Source of the DNA: a virus
Reading direction: 5' to 3' (one strand)
IMG/VR virus record: IMGVR_UViG_3300047481_001126
Span: 1-37,406 of that record
Length of the DNA: 37,406 nucleotides
Both the position numbers and the translations under genes were made by a program. Shown in pieces: positions 1-8,059 of the stretch (its first letter is position 1; each line of letters begins with the position of its first letter). The notes beneath the pieces are model-generated. The model searched no databases. It was given only the letters and a program-made list of their open reading frames with translations, and was not told the DNA's origin.

Positions 1-725
1 TTATACCCTGAAATTTTGTTTTTGAATTTACCTAAGTTAAAGTCAAAAACATCTAATATAAGTGATTTTATTTTTTCTTTTTTATATATTGAATTTGAAA
101 TTATGTCGATATTATAATCATCATTTGAATCTTTATTAATTGAACATTTAAAGCTAATTTCATCACACATTAACATTGTAAACAAATGATTACAAATATA
201 CTCTGAATAATAGTAAAAATTTCTACCCATGTTAAAACTATGACCGTAAGGGAATTCAGAAGTTATGTTTAATGGTGAGTACGTAAAAACCCCCAAACCT
301 TCTGTGGTATTCTCAGAAAAATCTAATTCAATACTGTTATTATTTATTTTTTGGTATTTTAAATTTGTGGAAGTTAAATCTATTGTTTTTCTGCTATATA
401 CAGGTCTTTCTGTATCATAGTAAGTAAACCAAAATTCATTTTTTTTAGATAATTCATTACCGTATATTATAAGGTCAATTACATTTAATTCTTCATAACC
501 TAGTAAGGTCATCAAATCTTCATATTCTTTTTTAAATTTAACAGTAACTTCAGACAAATTAATTACATCTTTTCTTGAGGTCATTCCATTAACGACAAAA
601 AATCTACCAAAATCAGAGACCTCAATTATTGTGTCGTATTTTTCATTTTCATTAATTTCTAATAGAATAAAATCCGCCAATAAATTAACCAACCCTCTAT
701 TAGATTTTAAATTTATAAAATTCAT
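1..725 (-). CDS. Hypothetical protein, 3' end cut by window edge
   Basis: An open frame runs on the minus strand from ATG at 725 to the window edge with no stop, giving at least 241 residues. It starts MNFINLKSNRGLVNLLADF. I do not recognise a family. The sequence is mixed alpha/beta, with no clear signal peptide or membrane segment. A TATTTATA box lies 40 nt upstream (766-773), directly after the terminator of the preceding minus-strand gene, so it probably forms its own late transcript. It lacks the N-terminal tag found on many late proteins of this window. The true C-terminus cannot be judged. Confidence 0.7.
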   Translation of the reverse strand, partial: MNFINLKSNRGLVNLLADFILLEINENEKYDTIIEVSDFGRFFVVNGMTSRKDVINLSEVTVKFKKEYEDLMTLLGYEELNVIDLIIYGNELSKKNEFWFTYYDTERPVYSRKTIDLTSTNLKYQKINNNSIELDFSENTTEGLGVFTYSPLNITSEFPYGHSFNMGRNFYYYSEYICNHLFTMLMCDEISFKCSINKDSNDDYNIDIISNSIYKKEKIKSLILDVFDFNLGKFKNKISGY

Positions 726-765
726 AAAGTTATTTTTTATTAAGGATAATAAAAAAAATTAAATG

Positions 766-773
766 TATAAATA
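766..773 (-). promoter_or_regulatory. TATTTATA late-type promoter box
   Basis: On the minus strand this reads TATTTATA and precedes the ATG at 725 by 40 nt. It overlaps the T-tract end of the terminator at 775-796, so one transcript would end where the next begins. Confidence 0.45.
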
Positions 774-774
774 G

Positions 775-796
775 AAAAAGGGGCGTAAAGCCCCTT
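775..796 (-). terminator. Rho-independent terminator after the 56-aa gene
   Basis: A perfect stem AAGGGGC / GCCCCTT with a 5-nt loop is followed on the minus strand by TTTTTCTATTT. It lies about 24 nt after the stop of the minus-strand gene at 820-990. Confidence 0.75.
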
Positions 797-819
797 CAAT
801 ACGATAAAATCACCAAGTA

Positions 820-990
820 TTATTTTTTATTGTAATACTTTTCAACAACCTTACGAATTGATTCTTGAATCGAAGCGTTCTGTGTTTGTTGAGCTTGAAC
901 TTGAGACAAGGTTTGATTTTGACTTGGTTGTTGTGATGATACACTTTGTTGAGTGTTATTTGATTTGTTTTTGCATCCGCATCCGCCCAT
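820..990 (-). CDS. Small Gly/Cys/Gln-rich peptide (56 aa)
   Basis: This 56-residue minus-strand ORF begins MGGCGCKNK, continues with a low-complexity Gln/Ser/Asn stretch (about residues 10-40), and ends in a short amphipathic helix (IQESIRKVVEKYYNKK). The MGGCGC start with basic residues following could bind metal or be modified, but no signal peptide is present. It is followed by a good terminator and preceded by the homing endonuclease gene 17 nt upstream, so the two may share a transcript. I believe similar short Cys-start, Gln-rich peptides occur in other large phages, but I cannot name a family. Function unknown. Confidence 0.65.
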   Translation of the reverse strand: MGGCGCKNKSNNTQQSVSSQQPSQNQTLSQVQAQQTQNASIQESIRKVVEKYYNKK

Positions 991-1007
991 AATTTTTAAT
1001 TTTTAAT

Positions 1008-1598
1008 TTAGTTTATTATATTGAATTTATGTTTATAACAAGTTTTTCTTATGGTACCCTTATGACCGTTGTTAACTTTTTTATTGCGTAATGAAGCTGA
1101 TAATTTCATCCTAATATTTCTTTCGATACCTTTGGCAAAACCGTTGTTAATTAAGTATCTCGCACCCTCAATTAAATTGTCAAATATAAATATATTACCT
1201 GATTCAATATTTGTTAATGAAAATTGTTTAAAGTTGTTATTTTTATTTTGATTATAAGTCGATAATTTTAATTTAACCTCGTCATTATATGTGTTTCTTC
1301 TGAATTCATTAACTTTAGCTAGATTATATCCGTATTTTGGGTTATTTGATTGGTACAAATCAATATAGTGATTTTCTTTAATTATTAAGTCATCATAACT
1401 GCACAATTCGGCAACTTCAAAAATAAACGAATCCCTACCATATTTGTCATATGATTGTTGTAAATAATGATTATCGTGAATACCTGTTTTTAACATCCAA
1501 AAATGTTTATATTCTCGTGACGAAATATTAACAGAACTACCAACATATATTTTGTTGTTAGTTATGTTTTTGATAATGTAAATACCTGATTCCATCAT
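1008..1598 (-). CDS. GIY-YIG homing endonuclease
   Basis: The N-terminal ~90 residues carry the GIY-YIG nuclease core: GIYIIKN, then KIYVGSS about ten residues later, an Arg in SSREYKH, and a downstream acidic position in IIKENHYIDLY typical of the catalytic Glu. The C-terminal part (from about residue 125, FKQFSLTNIESG...) resembles the DNA-binding repeat modules (NUMOD/IENR type) of phage homing enzymes. ATG at 1598 or 1595 is chosen rather than an upstream TTG. A TATTTATT box touches the start (1600-1607). Such enzymes cut recipient DNA to spread their own gene. It is free-standing; no intron or intein is visible around it. Confidence 0.85.
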   Translation of the reverse strand: MMESGIYIIKNITNNKIYVGSSVNISSREYKHFWMLKTGIHDNHYLQQSYDKYGRDSFIFEVAELCSYDDLIIKENHYIDLYQSNNPKYGYNLAKVNEFRRNTYNDEVKLKLSTYNQNKNNNFKQFSLTNIESGNIFIFDNLIEGARYLINNGFAKGIERNIRMKLSASLRNKKVNNGHKGTIRKTCYKHKFNIIN

Positions 1599-1599
1599 C

Positions 1600-1607
1600 A
1601 ATAAATA
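1600..1607 (-). promoter_or_regulatory. TATTTATT late-type box of homing endonuclease
   Basis: Minus-strand TATTTATT ends 1 nt before ATG 1598 (4 nt before ATG 1595). The spacing favours a leaderless message, or the second ATG. Confidence 0.35.
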
Positions 1608-1661
1608 TTACCAATATTTGTTTATTTGTAAATCAAACATAATATTTATTTTATATAATAG

Positions 1662-1669
1662 TATTTATA
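1662..1669 (+). promoter_or_regulatory. TATTTATA late-type promoter box
   Basis: TATTTATA ends 3 nt before the ATG at 1673. A second copy, TATTTATT, lies at 1643-1650. The intergenic stretch therefore holds boxes for both divergent genes. Confidence 0.5.
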
Positions 1670-1672
1670 AGA

Positions 1673-3013
1673 ATGAGAAAACTTGAACGTTTATTAGAAC
1701 AATCATTACCCGAGGAATCTTACTATAAGATATCACCTGAAGAATATGTGGAATTAATGAAACTATCGGGTTACCACGGTAAAGGTATTAGTAAACTACC
1801 TAGATTTGAAGGTAAACCTTTATGGATAACAGGTAATTTAGATTTATCAAACACACCAACAGATTCATTAGGTAATATTGGATACATTCAAGGTAATCTA
1901 TCAATTGGTAGAACTAAAATTTCCGATTTAGGTAATACTCAAGTTAAAGGGTATGTTTCTGATTATGGTAGCCCTGTTGAAACCAAAAGAATTGCTGCTA
2001 GACAAAGAGCTAAATCAAATGAAATGGATGAGTACAGAGAATCTGATGATTGGAATTTAAACAATCCTGATATAGATGATTTAGGTCTTAAAGCAAATGC
2101 CCTTTTTGAGTATTTGGTTGGTGATGGGACTTTAGAATCGTTAAGTGAAGATGAAAAAGAAAAAATAAGTCAAAATAGAAGTGAAATCGAAAGATTAGAA
2201 ACTGAAAAAGATAGTCTTAGTATGGACGATGAAGACTGGAATGAAAAAGATGATGAACTTCAGGAACAGATTGATAATTTACAGGAAGAAATTGATGATT
2301 TGATTAGTGACAAAAGTGATGTTTATGTTTTATATCCTGCAGGTGAACACTATGGTTTACAAAGATTTGAAAATTTACTTAGTAGAGATGAAGAATATAC
2401 TGTTGGGACTGAAACTGAAATGGATGATGCTGTTTTAGAATACGCTGAAAATTACATTGACGATGTTGGTATTGAAGGTTTTAATCAAAGTTTTATAGAA
2501 AATTATATAGATGAAGATTATTTAAAAGATTATTTTGAGGACTGGTGGAGAGATGATATATATCAAAATCCTGATGTTTATTTTAATGATGATGATTTTG
2601 AATTAACTCCTGAACAAGAACAAAGAATATCTGAAATTGAAGTTGAAATCGAAGATTACGAAAGAGAACAAAACGAATTAGACCCTGATGACGAAAATTA
2701 CGACAATTATTATGAGGATTTTCAAAACCTAATAGACAAACTTGAATCTGAGAAAGAAGAAATTGTACCTAGTACAGAACCTACCGACGAAATGATTGAA
2801 GAAGTCCTTGAAGATAAACTGTACGATGTAGAACGCAACCCAATGTTTTATATTAAAGAATATGGGTTAAATATTAAAGATTTTGTTGATGAAGACGAAT
2901 TAGCTAAAGGTTTAGCGGATGAAGAAGGTTACGGATTAATGAATTCTTATGACGGTAATTACGACACTATTAATATTAATGGGGAAGATTATTACATAAT
3001 GAGAATTAATTAA
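1673..3013 (+). CDS. Acidic coiled-coil late protein with N-terminal tag
   Basis: This 446-residue protein begins MRKLERLLEQSLPEE, which fits the shared N-terminal tag (here LLE|Q is the [I/L]xE site). Residues about 45-95 form short leucine-rich-like turns (GNLDLSNT, GNLSIGRT) of a kind I recall from phage proteins. The rest is strongly acidic, with two predicted coiled coils (about residues 160-205 and 320-365) separated by Asp/Glu/Tyr-rich helices. No enzyme motif is seen. A TATTTATA box directly precedes the ATG. A virion or capsid-interior protein is the likeliest role, by inference from tag and promoter only. Confidence 0.75.
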   Translation: MRKLERLLEQSLPEESYYKISPEEYVELMKLSGYHGKGISKLPRFEGKPLWITGNLDLSNTPTDSLGNIGYIQGNLSIGRTKISDLGNTQVKGYVSDYGSPVETKRIAARQRAKSNEMDEYRESDDWNLNNPDIDDLGLKANALFEYLVGDGTLESLSEDEKEKISQNRSEIERLETEKDSLSMDDEDWNEKDDELQEQIDNLQEEIDDLISDKSDVYVLYPAGEHYGLQRFENLLSRDEEYTVGTETEMDDAVLEYAENYIDDVGIEGFNQSFIENYIDEDYLKDYFEDWWRDDIYQNPDVYFNDDDFELTPEQEQRISEIEVEIEDYEREQNELDPDDENYDNYYEDFQNLIDKLESEKEEIVPSTEPTDEMIEEVLEDKLYDVERNPMFYIKEYGLNIKDFVDEDELAKGLADEEGYGLMNSYDGNYDTININGEDYYIMRIN

Positions 3014-3055
3014 AGTATTCATTTATGAATAATTCTCTTCTATATTTAAAATAAA

Positions 3056-3838
3056 ATGAAAGCAAGAAGAGGTCATAAAAAAGTCGAGTTCATAATGGAT
3101 ACTGATTGGATATTCCAAGGTATTTTAGATGCGGAGCAAAAACAATATGTACTTTTAGACTATTTTCAAAAACTTAATAAACATTTGGAAAACATGGAAG
3201 TTTACCCAATGTTTATTGAACTATCCCTACATTTAGGTAATATACAAACATTAATTAATCAGAATAAAATATTATATACTCATAAAAAATTTTTAACAAA
3301 TGATGATGAGTTATTAATAACTGATTTAAAAACAAAAGATATCCCTGTTTTATCGGAAGAAGAGATTGTTGAATATCATCAGATATTGAGTAATAGTCAA
3401 CCACAACTGTATGATTACTTTGGTTTTGCAAAGTCTATATGGTCTGTTGTGTATGATTCTGTTGAGGTGGTTATTAAAAAAAATAAAAACAATATTAAAA
3501 GCAAAAACGGATTTTTCTACTTCAAAACAGGTGATGATATATACGTTTGGAAGTACACAATAAAAAGAGTTTATAAAACTAAAGGTCAAACTAAAACAAC
3601 GACCAAATTAATATATTTCGGACCTCAAAAAGATTTGACTATTACAGATATTTTATCTAATTTTTCTAAAAGTTACGAAACTGATAACGAAAGTTTGTAC
3701 CCTTTATTTGAGATTGAGTCCAAAGACATCTTCCCAATAGAAGAAACTCTATTACCAATTTCAAAAAGAAAAATATCTTCTTTTATAAATCAGCAACGTA
3801 ACGTCAGAAATATAAGTAATAAAAAGTTATTGGCGTAG
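3056..3838 (+). CDS. Hypothetical protein (260 aa)
   Basis: The 260-residue protein starts MKARRGHKKVEF. It looks alpha-helical in the first half and beta-rich in residues 155-200, with the basic segment YKTKGQTKTTTKLIYFG. I do not recognise a family. It starts a run of four closely spaced or overlapping ORFs (3056-4424) ahead of glutamine synthetase and is likely co-transcribed with them. A weak TATATTTA element sits about 8 nt upstream of the ATG; neither of the two clear promoter boxes is present. Confidence 0.7.
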   Translation: MKARRGHKKVEFIMDTDWIFQGILDAEQKQYVLLDYFQKLNKHLENMEVYPMFIELSLHLGNIQTLINQNKILYTHKKFLTNDDELLITDLKTKDIPVLSEEEIVEYHQILSNSQPQLYDYFGFAKSIWSVVYDSVEVVIKKNKNNIKSKNGFFYFKTGDDIYVWKYTIKRVYKTKGQTKTTTKLIYFGPQKDLTITDILSNFSKSYETDNESLYPLFEIESKDIFPIEETLLPISKRKISSFINQQRNVRNISNKKLLA

Positions 3839-3840
3839 AT

Positions 3841-4047
3841 ATGGGTTTTAATAAAAGATATGTGAGTCAAAAAATGGTTGAAGAGTATATCTCAAATGAA
3901 AAATCTTTGGATAAATTATTTAGTGCCGACGCTTTTATATTCACAGATACTATTTCTAATGAAGTTTATAAATGGTATTGTGATGGGTTAGATATTAGTG
4001 AAATTAAAACCAAGTTAAAAGAATATCATGAATCAAAAACAATATAA
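3841..4047 (+). CDS. Hypothetical small protein (68 aa)
   Basis: Starts MGFNKRYVSQKMVEEYI two bases after the preceding stop. It is helical and charged, without membrane segment or signal peptide. Its 3' end overlaps the next ORF by 20 nt, which suggests coupled translation. Function unknown. Confidence 0.6.
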   Translation: MGFNKRYVSQKMVEEYISNEKSLDKLFSADAFIFTDTISNEVYKWYCDGLDISEIKTKLKEYHESKTI

Positions 4048-4216
4048 ATTATTAATCTCAAAATTAAGATTACCTGTTCACATATCTTACATAAGTAACT
4101 ATATTTTGAGAGTATCTGAAGAAGAAACACAAAAAATTTTAGACCAGTTAATAGTTGAAGGTGAAATCGAAGAAAGTCAAATATCAAAAGGGTACTACGT
4201 TGTTAAAAACAAATAG
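4028..4216 (+). CDS. Small winged-helix-like protein (62 aa)
   Basis: The pattern of three short helices followed by a two-stranded hairpin (KILDQLIVEGEIEESQ... KGYYVV) resembles a minimal winged-helix fold, as in small DNA-binding regulators. This rests on the pattern alone. It overlaps the preceding ORF by 20 nt and the following one by about 60 nt if that ORF uses its ATG. Confidence 0.55.
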   Translation: MNQKQYKLLISKLRLPVHISYISNYILRVSEEETQKILDQLIVEGEIEESQISKGYYVVKNK

Positions 4217-4424
4217 GTATGTTGTTGACGGACACGGAAAACAATATATTGTGACTTTTTTGAAATATCGTTTATCAATTGGTATTAACGATTATGACTT
4301 TTATGTTAGGTTCGGTGAAAAAGAAATAGGTTTTCATATTACTAAAAAACCTTCTTTTTCTATTAGGGATGGGTATAAAAAAAGTTTTAAAATTTGCAAG
4401 TATTACATAACGAAAATAAATTAA
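4155..4424 (+). CDS. Hypothetical small protein, start uncertain
   Basis: The frame is open from ATG 4155 to the stop at 4424 (89 aa). The first ~15 codons overlap the previous gene and are Lys-rich in a way that suggests a shadow reading, so the real start may be TTG 4200, giving about 74 residues beginning LLKTNRYVVDGHGKQYIV. The remainder alternates beta-prone and aromatic residues (KYRLSIGINDYDFYVRFGEKE). It ends two bases before the glutamine synthetase ATG. Function unknown. Confidence 0.45.
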   Translation: MKVKSKKVKYQKGTTLLKTNRYVVDGHGKQYIVTFLKYRLSIGINDYDFYVRFGEKEIGFHITKKPSFSIRDGYKKSFKICKYYITKIN

Positions 4425-4426
4425 AT

Positions 4427-5668
4427 ATGAAACAAGTAATTGAATATGTTTGGTTAGATGGTTATTTACCTGAACCAAACTTAAGAAGTAAAATTAAAAT
4501 TTTAAGTCATCCACCACTATCATTAGAAGAAATTCCTGAATGGAATTTTGATGGTTCATCAACCAAACAAGCTGAGGGGTCAAAATCAGATTGTATTTTA
4601 AAACCTGTTAGACTATATAGAGAAAACGATAAAAAAGTTTATGTATTTTGTGAAGTGATGAATCCTGATGGAACACCACATGAATCAAATCACAGGGCGC
4701 TAATTGAGGATGATAATAACTTTTGGTTTGGATTTGAACAGGAATATTTTATTAGAGAAGGTAAGTACCGACCTGTTTTAGGTCATAACCCAATAAAACA
4801 CCCAAATCTTGGATTAGAACCTCAAGGTAAATATTATTGCGGAGTTGGGGGTAATGTAGTTGGTAGGGATTTGGTTGAGGAACACATGATGTTTTGTATT
4901 AATGTTGGTATTGATATTACTGGTGTTAACGCTGAAGTCGCACTAGGTCAATGGGAGTATCAGGTGTTTGGTAAAGGTAAATTAAAGGCCTGTGATGATT
5001 TGTGGATGTCAAGGTATTTTATGGAAAAAATTTCTGAAAAATATGGCTACTATATTGAATATCACCCAAAACCATTAGGTAATCAAGATTGGAATGGTTC
5101 AGGATTACACACAAATTTCTCAAACAAACGAATGAGGGAAGAAGGTGGTGAAGACTACTTTAATTCAATATTTAAGGCTTTTGATAGTAGAAAAAATAAA
5201 CACATTGAGGTTTATGGTACTGACAATTACATGAGACTTACTGGTAAACACGAAACACAATCTATTGATAAATTTACTTACGGTGTTAGTGATAGAGGGG
5301 CTTCAATTAGAATACCAAAACAAACTTATGATGGTTGGAAAGGATATTTGGAAGATAGAAGACCAGCTTCTAACGCAAATCCATACCAAATTGTACAGGT
5401 AATTTCAGAAAGTATGAAAATGGCTGAAGAATTACACAATACTTTAAATAACATGTATAGTAATGTAGGTATGAAAAACATCGAAGAAATCATAAAGAAA
5501 TATAACGGAACTATTAAAAACGACGATTTACTTGATGAATATCAAAACGATGAAGACTACGTTGTTGACATGGAAACTATGAACTCTAAAGCTAATGTTT
5601 CGTCAAAAGAAATTCAATTTAATTTTAATAACGTTCAAAGAAGAAACGGTTCAATATTTAACGACTGA
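4427..5668 (+). CDS. glnA: Glutamine synthetase, GSII (eukaryote-like) type
   Basis: ATP-dependent amidation of glutamate to glutamine. The start at 4427 (MKQVIEYVWLDGYLPEP) matches the family better than an in-frame ATG 33 nt upstream. GSII landmarks appear in order: LPEPNLRSKIKIL, EIPEWNFDGSST, FGFEQEYF, YYCGVGGNVVGRD, GVNAEVALGQWEYQ, NWNGSGLHTNFS, RLTGKHET, RGASIRIP and YLEDRRPASNANPY, so metal, glutamate and ATP sites look intact. At 413 residues it is longer than the usual ~340-370; the extra ~70 C-terminal residues are charged and unlike the family. GSII occurs in eukaryotes and some bacteria, including Bacteroidetes, so host acquisition is plausible. It may raise glutamine for nucleotide synthesis during infection; that role is inferred. 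Confidence 0.92.
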   Translation: MKQVIEYVWLDGYLPEPNLRSKIKILSHPPLSLEEIPEWNFDGSSTKQAEGSKSDCILKPVRLYRENDKKVYVFCEVMNPDGTPHESNHRALIEDDNNFWFGFEQEYFIREGKYRPVLGHNPIKHPNLGLEPQGKYYCGVGGNVVGRDLVEEHMMFCINVGIDITGVNAEVALGQWEYQVFGKGKLKACDDLWMSRYFMEKISEKYGYYIEYHPKPLGNQDWNGSGLHTNFSNKRMREEGGEDYFNSIFKAFDSRKNKHIEVYGTDNYMRLTGKHETQSIDKFTYGVSDRGASIRIPKQTYDGWKGYLEDRRPASNANPYQIVQVISESMKMAEELHNTLNNMYSNVGMKNIEEIIKKYNGTIKNDDLLDEYQNDEDYVVDMETMNSKANVSSKEIQFNFNNVQRRNGSIFND

Positions 5669-5673
5669 TTATT

Positions 5674-5901
5674 ATGGGAGAAATGATTAACCACCCCAAT
5701 CATTATGGGGGTGAAAATAATGTTTATGAAGCGATAAAAGTAATTGATGCTTGGGGATTAGGGTTTAGTTTGGGTAATACTGTTAAATACATCTCAAGGG
5801 CGGGTAAGAAAGACCCTAAAAAAGAATTAGAAGACCTTAAAAAGGCTCTTTGGTACTTGGAACATCATATTAAAAAACTTGAAAACAATGGAGTGGAATA
5901 G
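5674..5901 (+). CDS. DUF3310 family protein
   Basis: The 75-residue protein carries the DUF3310 pattern common in phages: HPNHYGG near the start, then YEAIKVIDAW, GNTVKYISRAGKK and DLKKALWYLEHHI. Members are often labelled nucleotide-kinase-like or SaV-like, with no proven reaction. It follows glutamine synthetase by 5 nt, so the two are probably one operon. The last 14 nt overlap the small membrane-peptide gene. Confidence 0.88.
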   Translation: MGEMINHPNHYGGENNVYEAIKVIDAWGLGFSLGNTVKYISRAGKKDPKKELEDLKKALWYLEHHIKKLENNGVE

Positions 5902-6034
5902 AGACGAATGGCAAGGCAGAACTAAAAAACAAGTTGAAAGAAATTATAAAACTTTTGACTTGTTTATTAAATTAGTTTTCATTACTATTATCGTAACATT
6001 ACTAATTTTTGGGGTAATGTTTATCTTAAAATAA
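5888..6034 (+). CDS. Small single-pass membrane peptide (48 aa)
   Basis: This short ORF starts at ATG 5888 inside the end of the DUF3310 gene and stops at 6034, six bases before the methyltransferase ATG. It has a charged N-terminus (MEWNRDEWQGRTKKQVERN) followed by one hydrophobic segment (about residues 25-47, FIKLVFITIIVTLLIFGVMF). The placement, overlap and clean membrane helix argue that it is a real gene. Role unknown; small phage membrane peptides can act in lysis or membrane takeover, but nothing here shows that. Confidence 0.65.
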   Translation: MEWNRDEWQGRTKKQVERNYKTFDLFIKLVFITIIVTLLIFGVMFILK

Positions 6035-6040
6035 AATACA

Positions 6041-6892
6041 ATGATTGAAACAGGAAAAATTATAAATGGGGATTGTACTGAAGTAATGAAAACACTACCT
6101 GAAGGTTGTGTTGATTTAATTGTTACATCACCACCATACGGAGTTGGTATTGAATATGACGTTCATGATGATGACATGTTGGTTGATGAATACTTTAAGT
6201 TTACCGAAAGATGGATGACTGAGGCTTTTAGAGTTTTAAAAGATGATGGTCGTATCGCAATAAACATTCCTTATGAAATTAATAGGCAAGACAAGGGTGG
6301 CCGTGTTTTTATGGTAAGTGAAGTTTGGCAAATAATGAAAAAAATTGGTTATAAATTTTTTGGAGTTGTTGATTTACAAGAGGATTCTCCACACAGGAGC
6401 CGAACAACCGCTTGGGGTTCTTGGATGAGCCCATCAGCACCGTACATCTATAACCCTAAAGAGTGTGTAATTTTAGCTTATAAAAAACATCACATTAAAA
6501 AAATTAAAGGAGTTCCTGAATGGGTTGGTAACATACAAGAAGTTGAAGATAAAAACGGTAATTTAAGAAACAAAACTTTTTATACCGACGCTCAAAAAAG
6601 AGAATTTATTGATTTAGTGTTTGGACAATGGAACTATTTTGCGGACACTAAAAGTTTAACTAAAGCAACATTCTCTATGGATATACCAACAAGAGCCATT
6701 AAAATATTAACATACAAAAATGATGTTGTTTTAGACCCTTTCAACGGAAGTGGAACTACCTGTGTAGCTGCTGAGATTTTAGATAGAAGATGGTTAGGTA
6801 TTGAATTATCACCCAATTATTGTCAAATAGCTCGAGATAGAGTCCAACATTTTGTTGACGAAAAGAAACAAGTTAAATTAGAATTACATTAA
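6041..6892 (+). CDS. DNA methyltransferase, beta class (N4-C/N6-A type)
   Basis: The 283-residue protein has the catalytic TSPPY motif IV at residues 29-33, near the N-terminus, and the SAM-binding DPFNGSGTT motif I at about 232-240, near the C-terminus. This order defines the beta class (PF01555). SPPY rather than DPPY is common in N4-cytosine enzymes, but N6-adenine activity is possible. LGIELSPNYCQIARDR follows motif I as usual. No restriction endonuclease or specificity gene lies beside it, so it is an orphan enzyme, probably protecting phage DNA from host restriction. A terminator follows at once. Confidence 0.92.
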   Translation: MIETGKIINGDCTEVMKTLPEGCVDLIVTSPPYGVGIEYDVHDDDMLVDEYFKFTERWMTEAFRVLKDDGRIAINIPYEINRQDKGGRVFMVSEVWQIMKKIGYKFFGVVDLQEDSPHRSRTTAWGSWMSPSAPYIYNPKECVILAYKKHHIKKIKGVPEWVGNIQEVEDKNGNLRNKTFYTDAQKREFIDLVFGQWNYFADTKSLTKATFSMDIPTRAIKILTYKNDVVLDPFNGSGTTCVAAEILDRRWLGIELSPNYCQIARDRVQHFVDEKKQVKLELH

Positions 6893-6894
6893 TC

Positions 6895-6919
6895 GAGGAC
6901 TTTAAGTCCTCTTTTTTAT
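6895..6919 (+). terminator. Terminator after DNA methyltransferase
   Basis: Stem GAGGAC / GTCCTC with a 5-nt loop, followed by TTTTTTATTTTT, three bases after the methyltransferase stop. Confidence 0.8.
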
Positions 6920-6927
6920 TTTTATGA

Positions 6928-6935
6928 TATTTATA
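6928..6935 (+). promoter_or_regulatory. TATTTATA late-type promoter box
   Basis: TATTTATA lies 14 nt before the ATG at 6950, directly after the methyltransferase terminator, so a new transcript is expected to begin here. Confidence 0.55.
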
Positions 6936-6949
6936 GTAAAAAATATCAT

Positions 6950-8059
6950 ATGCCTAAAATAGTTACAGAATCCGAATTAAAAGATAGAATATTTGAGATA
7001 TATCAAGAAGAATTCCATAAAATTCTTAATGAAAAATGGAATAAATTATCTAACAAAGACAAAAGAATTGTTGTTGAAATGTTAAAAGTGGTTTATCCCG
7101 AAAAAAAACCACTTCTTAAAGAAGATAAATGGTATAATACTGTTGGTGATATTGTTGGTATTTTTGACCCGACAGGGATTGTTGATTTGGTTAATGGTAT
7201 AAGTTATTGGAGACAAGGTGATAAACTTTTTGCTATATTATCATGGGTTTCAGTATTACCATTCTTAGGAGACGCTATCGCCAAACCTGTTATTGGTGTT
7301 TTAAAAGTTGGAGGTTCCGCAACCAAAGCGTTTAGAGCGGCGGTTGTTGCTAAAGATGCTGCTAAAATAGCGTCTACCGCTAAAAAGGCTGGTGGACCAA
7401 TTGCAAAAATGGTTGAAAAGGCTCCGACATGGGGAACAAAATTAGTTGAATTGTTACGAAACTCAGTTGGTAGAGTACCAGGTCTTGGTAAAGGGTTGGT
7501 TAATGCCGTTGAAGAATATGTTCAAATATTTTCAAAAGCGAGTCGTAGTGGTGCAACACTTAAAGCTGAAAAGGCTTTAGGCGCTGCAGAAAAAGAAGAA
7601 TTATTAAAACAAATCGCCAAACAAGAAGGTAAAGTTTTTAGTGGTTATAAAGACATGAAAAATTCTTGGTGGAAGTATATGAAATCAGATGCTAAATTAG
7701 GCCAAAAACTATATGCTGGAGTCCCAAGAATATTCGGTGGAAATCCAGCAACTAGGTCATTAATGAGAAGAACCAAAACCTATTTAGGATTTTTAGATTG
7801 GTTAGGTGTTGCTAATTTTGTGGGACCTGAAGAGTTGGAACAAACTATTCCTAACGCGGAACAAAGATGGGAAGAGTATTCTCAAACACCACAAGCACAA
7901 CAAACATGGAGTTCTGAGATGGGATTGGGTCAAGCACCGCCACCACCTCCACTACCATCTCAAACATCATCAACACCAGCATCTTCACTTGGAAAAGGTG
8001 GTGATATACTATCAACAATAATCGGTGGATTACTTGGCGGACCCGCAAAACTTGTATAA
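6950..8059 (+). CDS. Tagged late protein with hydrophobic Gly/Ala core
   Basis: This 369-residue protein starts MPKIVTESELKDRI, matching the shared N-terminal tag (VTE|S). Residues about 60-120 hold a long hydrophobic stretch with the pattern GDIVGIFDPTGIVDL, NGISYWRQGDKLF and LPFLGDAI, recalling the helical pre-toxin or membrane-active segments of large secreted proteins. After an Ala/Lys-rich helical region comes a Pro/Gln/Ser-rich tail (about residues 325-350, with APPPPPLPSQ) and a Gly-rich end. Its stop overlaps the next tagged gene (TAATG). A structural or ejected internal protein is a reasonable guess; no enzyme motif is visible. Confidence 0.75.
   Translation: MPKIVTESELKDRIFEIYQEEFHKILNEKWNKLSNKDKRIVVEMLKVVYPEKKPLLKEDKWYNTVGDIVGIFDPTGIVDLVNGISYWRQGDKLFAILSWVSVLPFLGDAIAKPVIGVLKVGGSATKAFRAAVVAKDAAKIASTAKKAGGPIAKMVEKAPTWGTKLVELLRNSVGRVPGLGKGLVNAVEEYVQIFSKASRSGATLKAEKALGAAEKEELLKQIAKQEGKVFSGYKDMKNSWWKYMKSDAKLGQKLYAGVPRIFGGNPATRSLMRRTKTYLGFLDWLGVANFVGPEELEQTIPNAEQRWEEYSQTPQAQQTWSSEMGLGQAPPPPPLPSQTSSTPASSLGKGGDILSTIIGGLLGGPAKLV

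Noticed and set aside
3017-3030. ATTCAT/ATGAAT palindrome as a terminator or operator
   Set aside because: Only 6 bp, AT-rich and without a T-tract; expected by chance in this composition.
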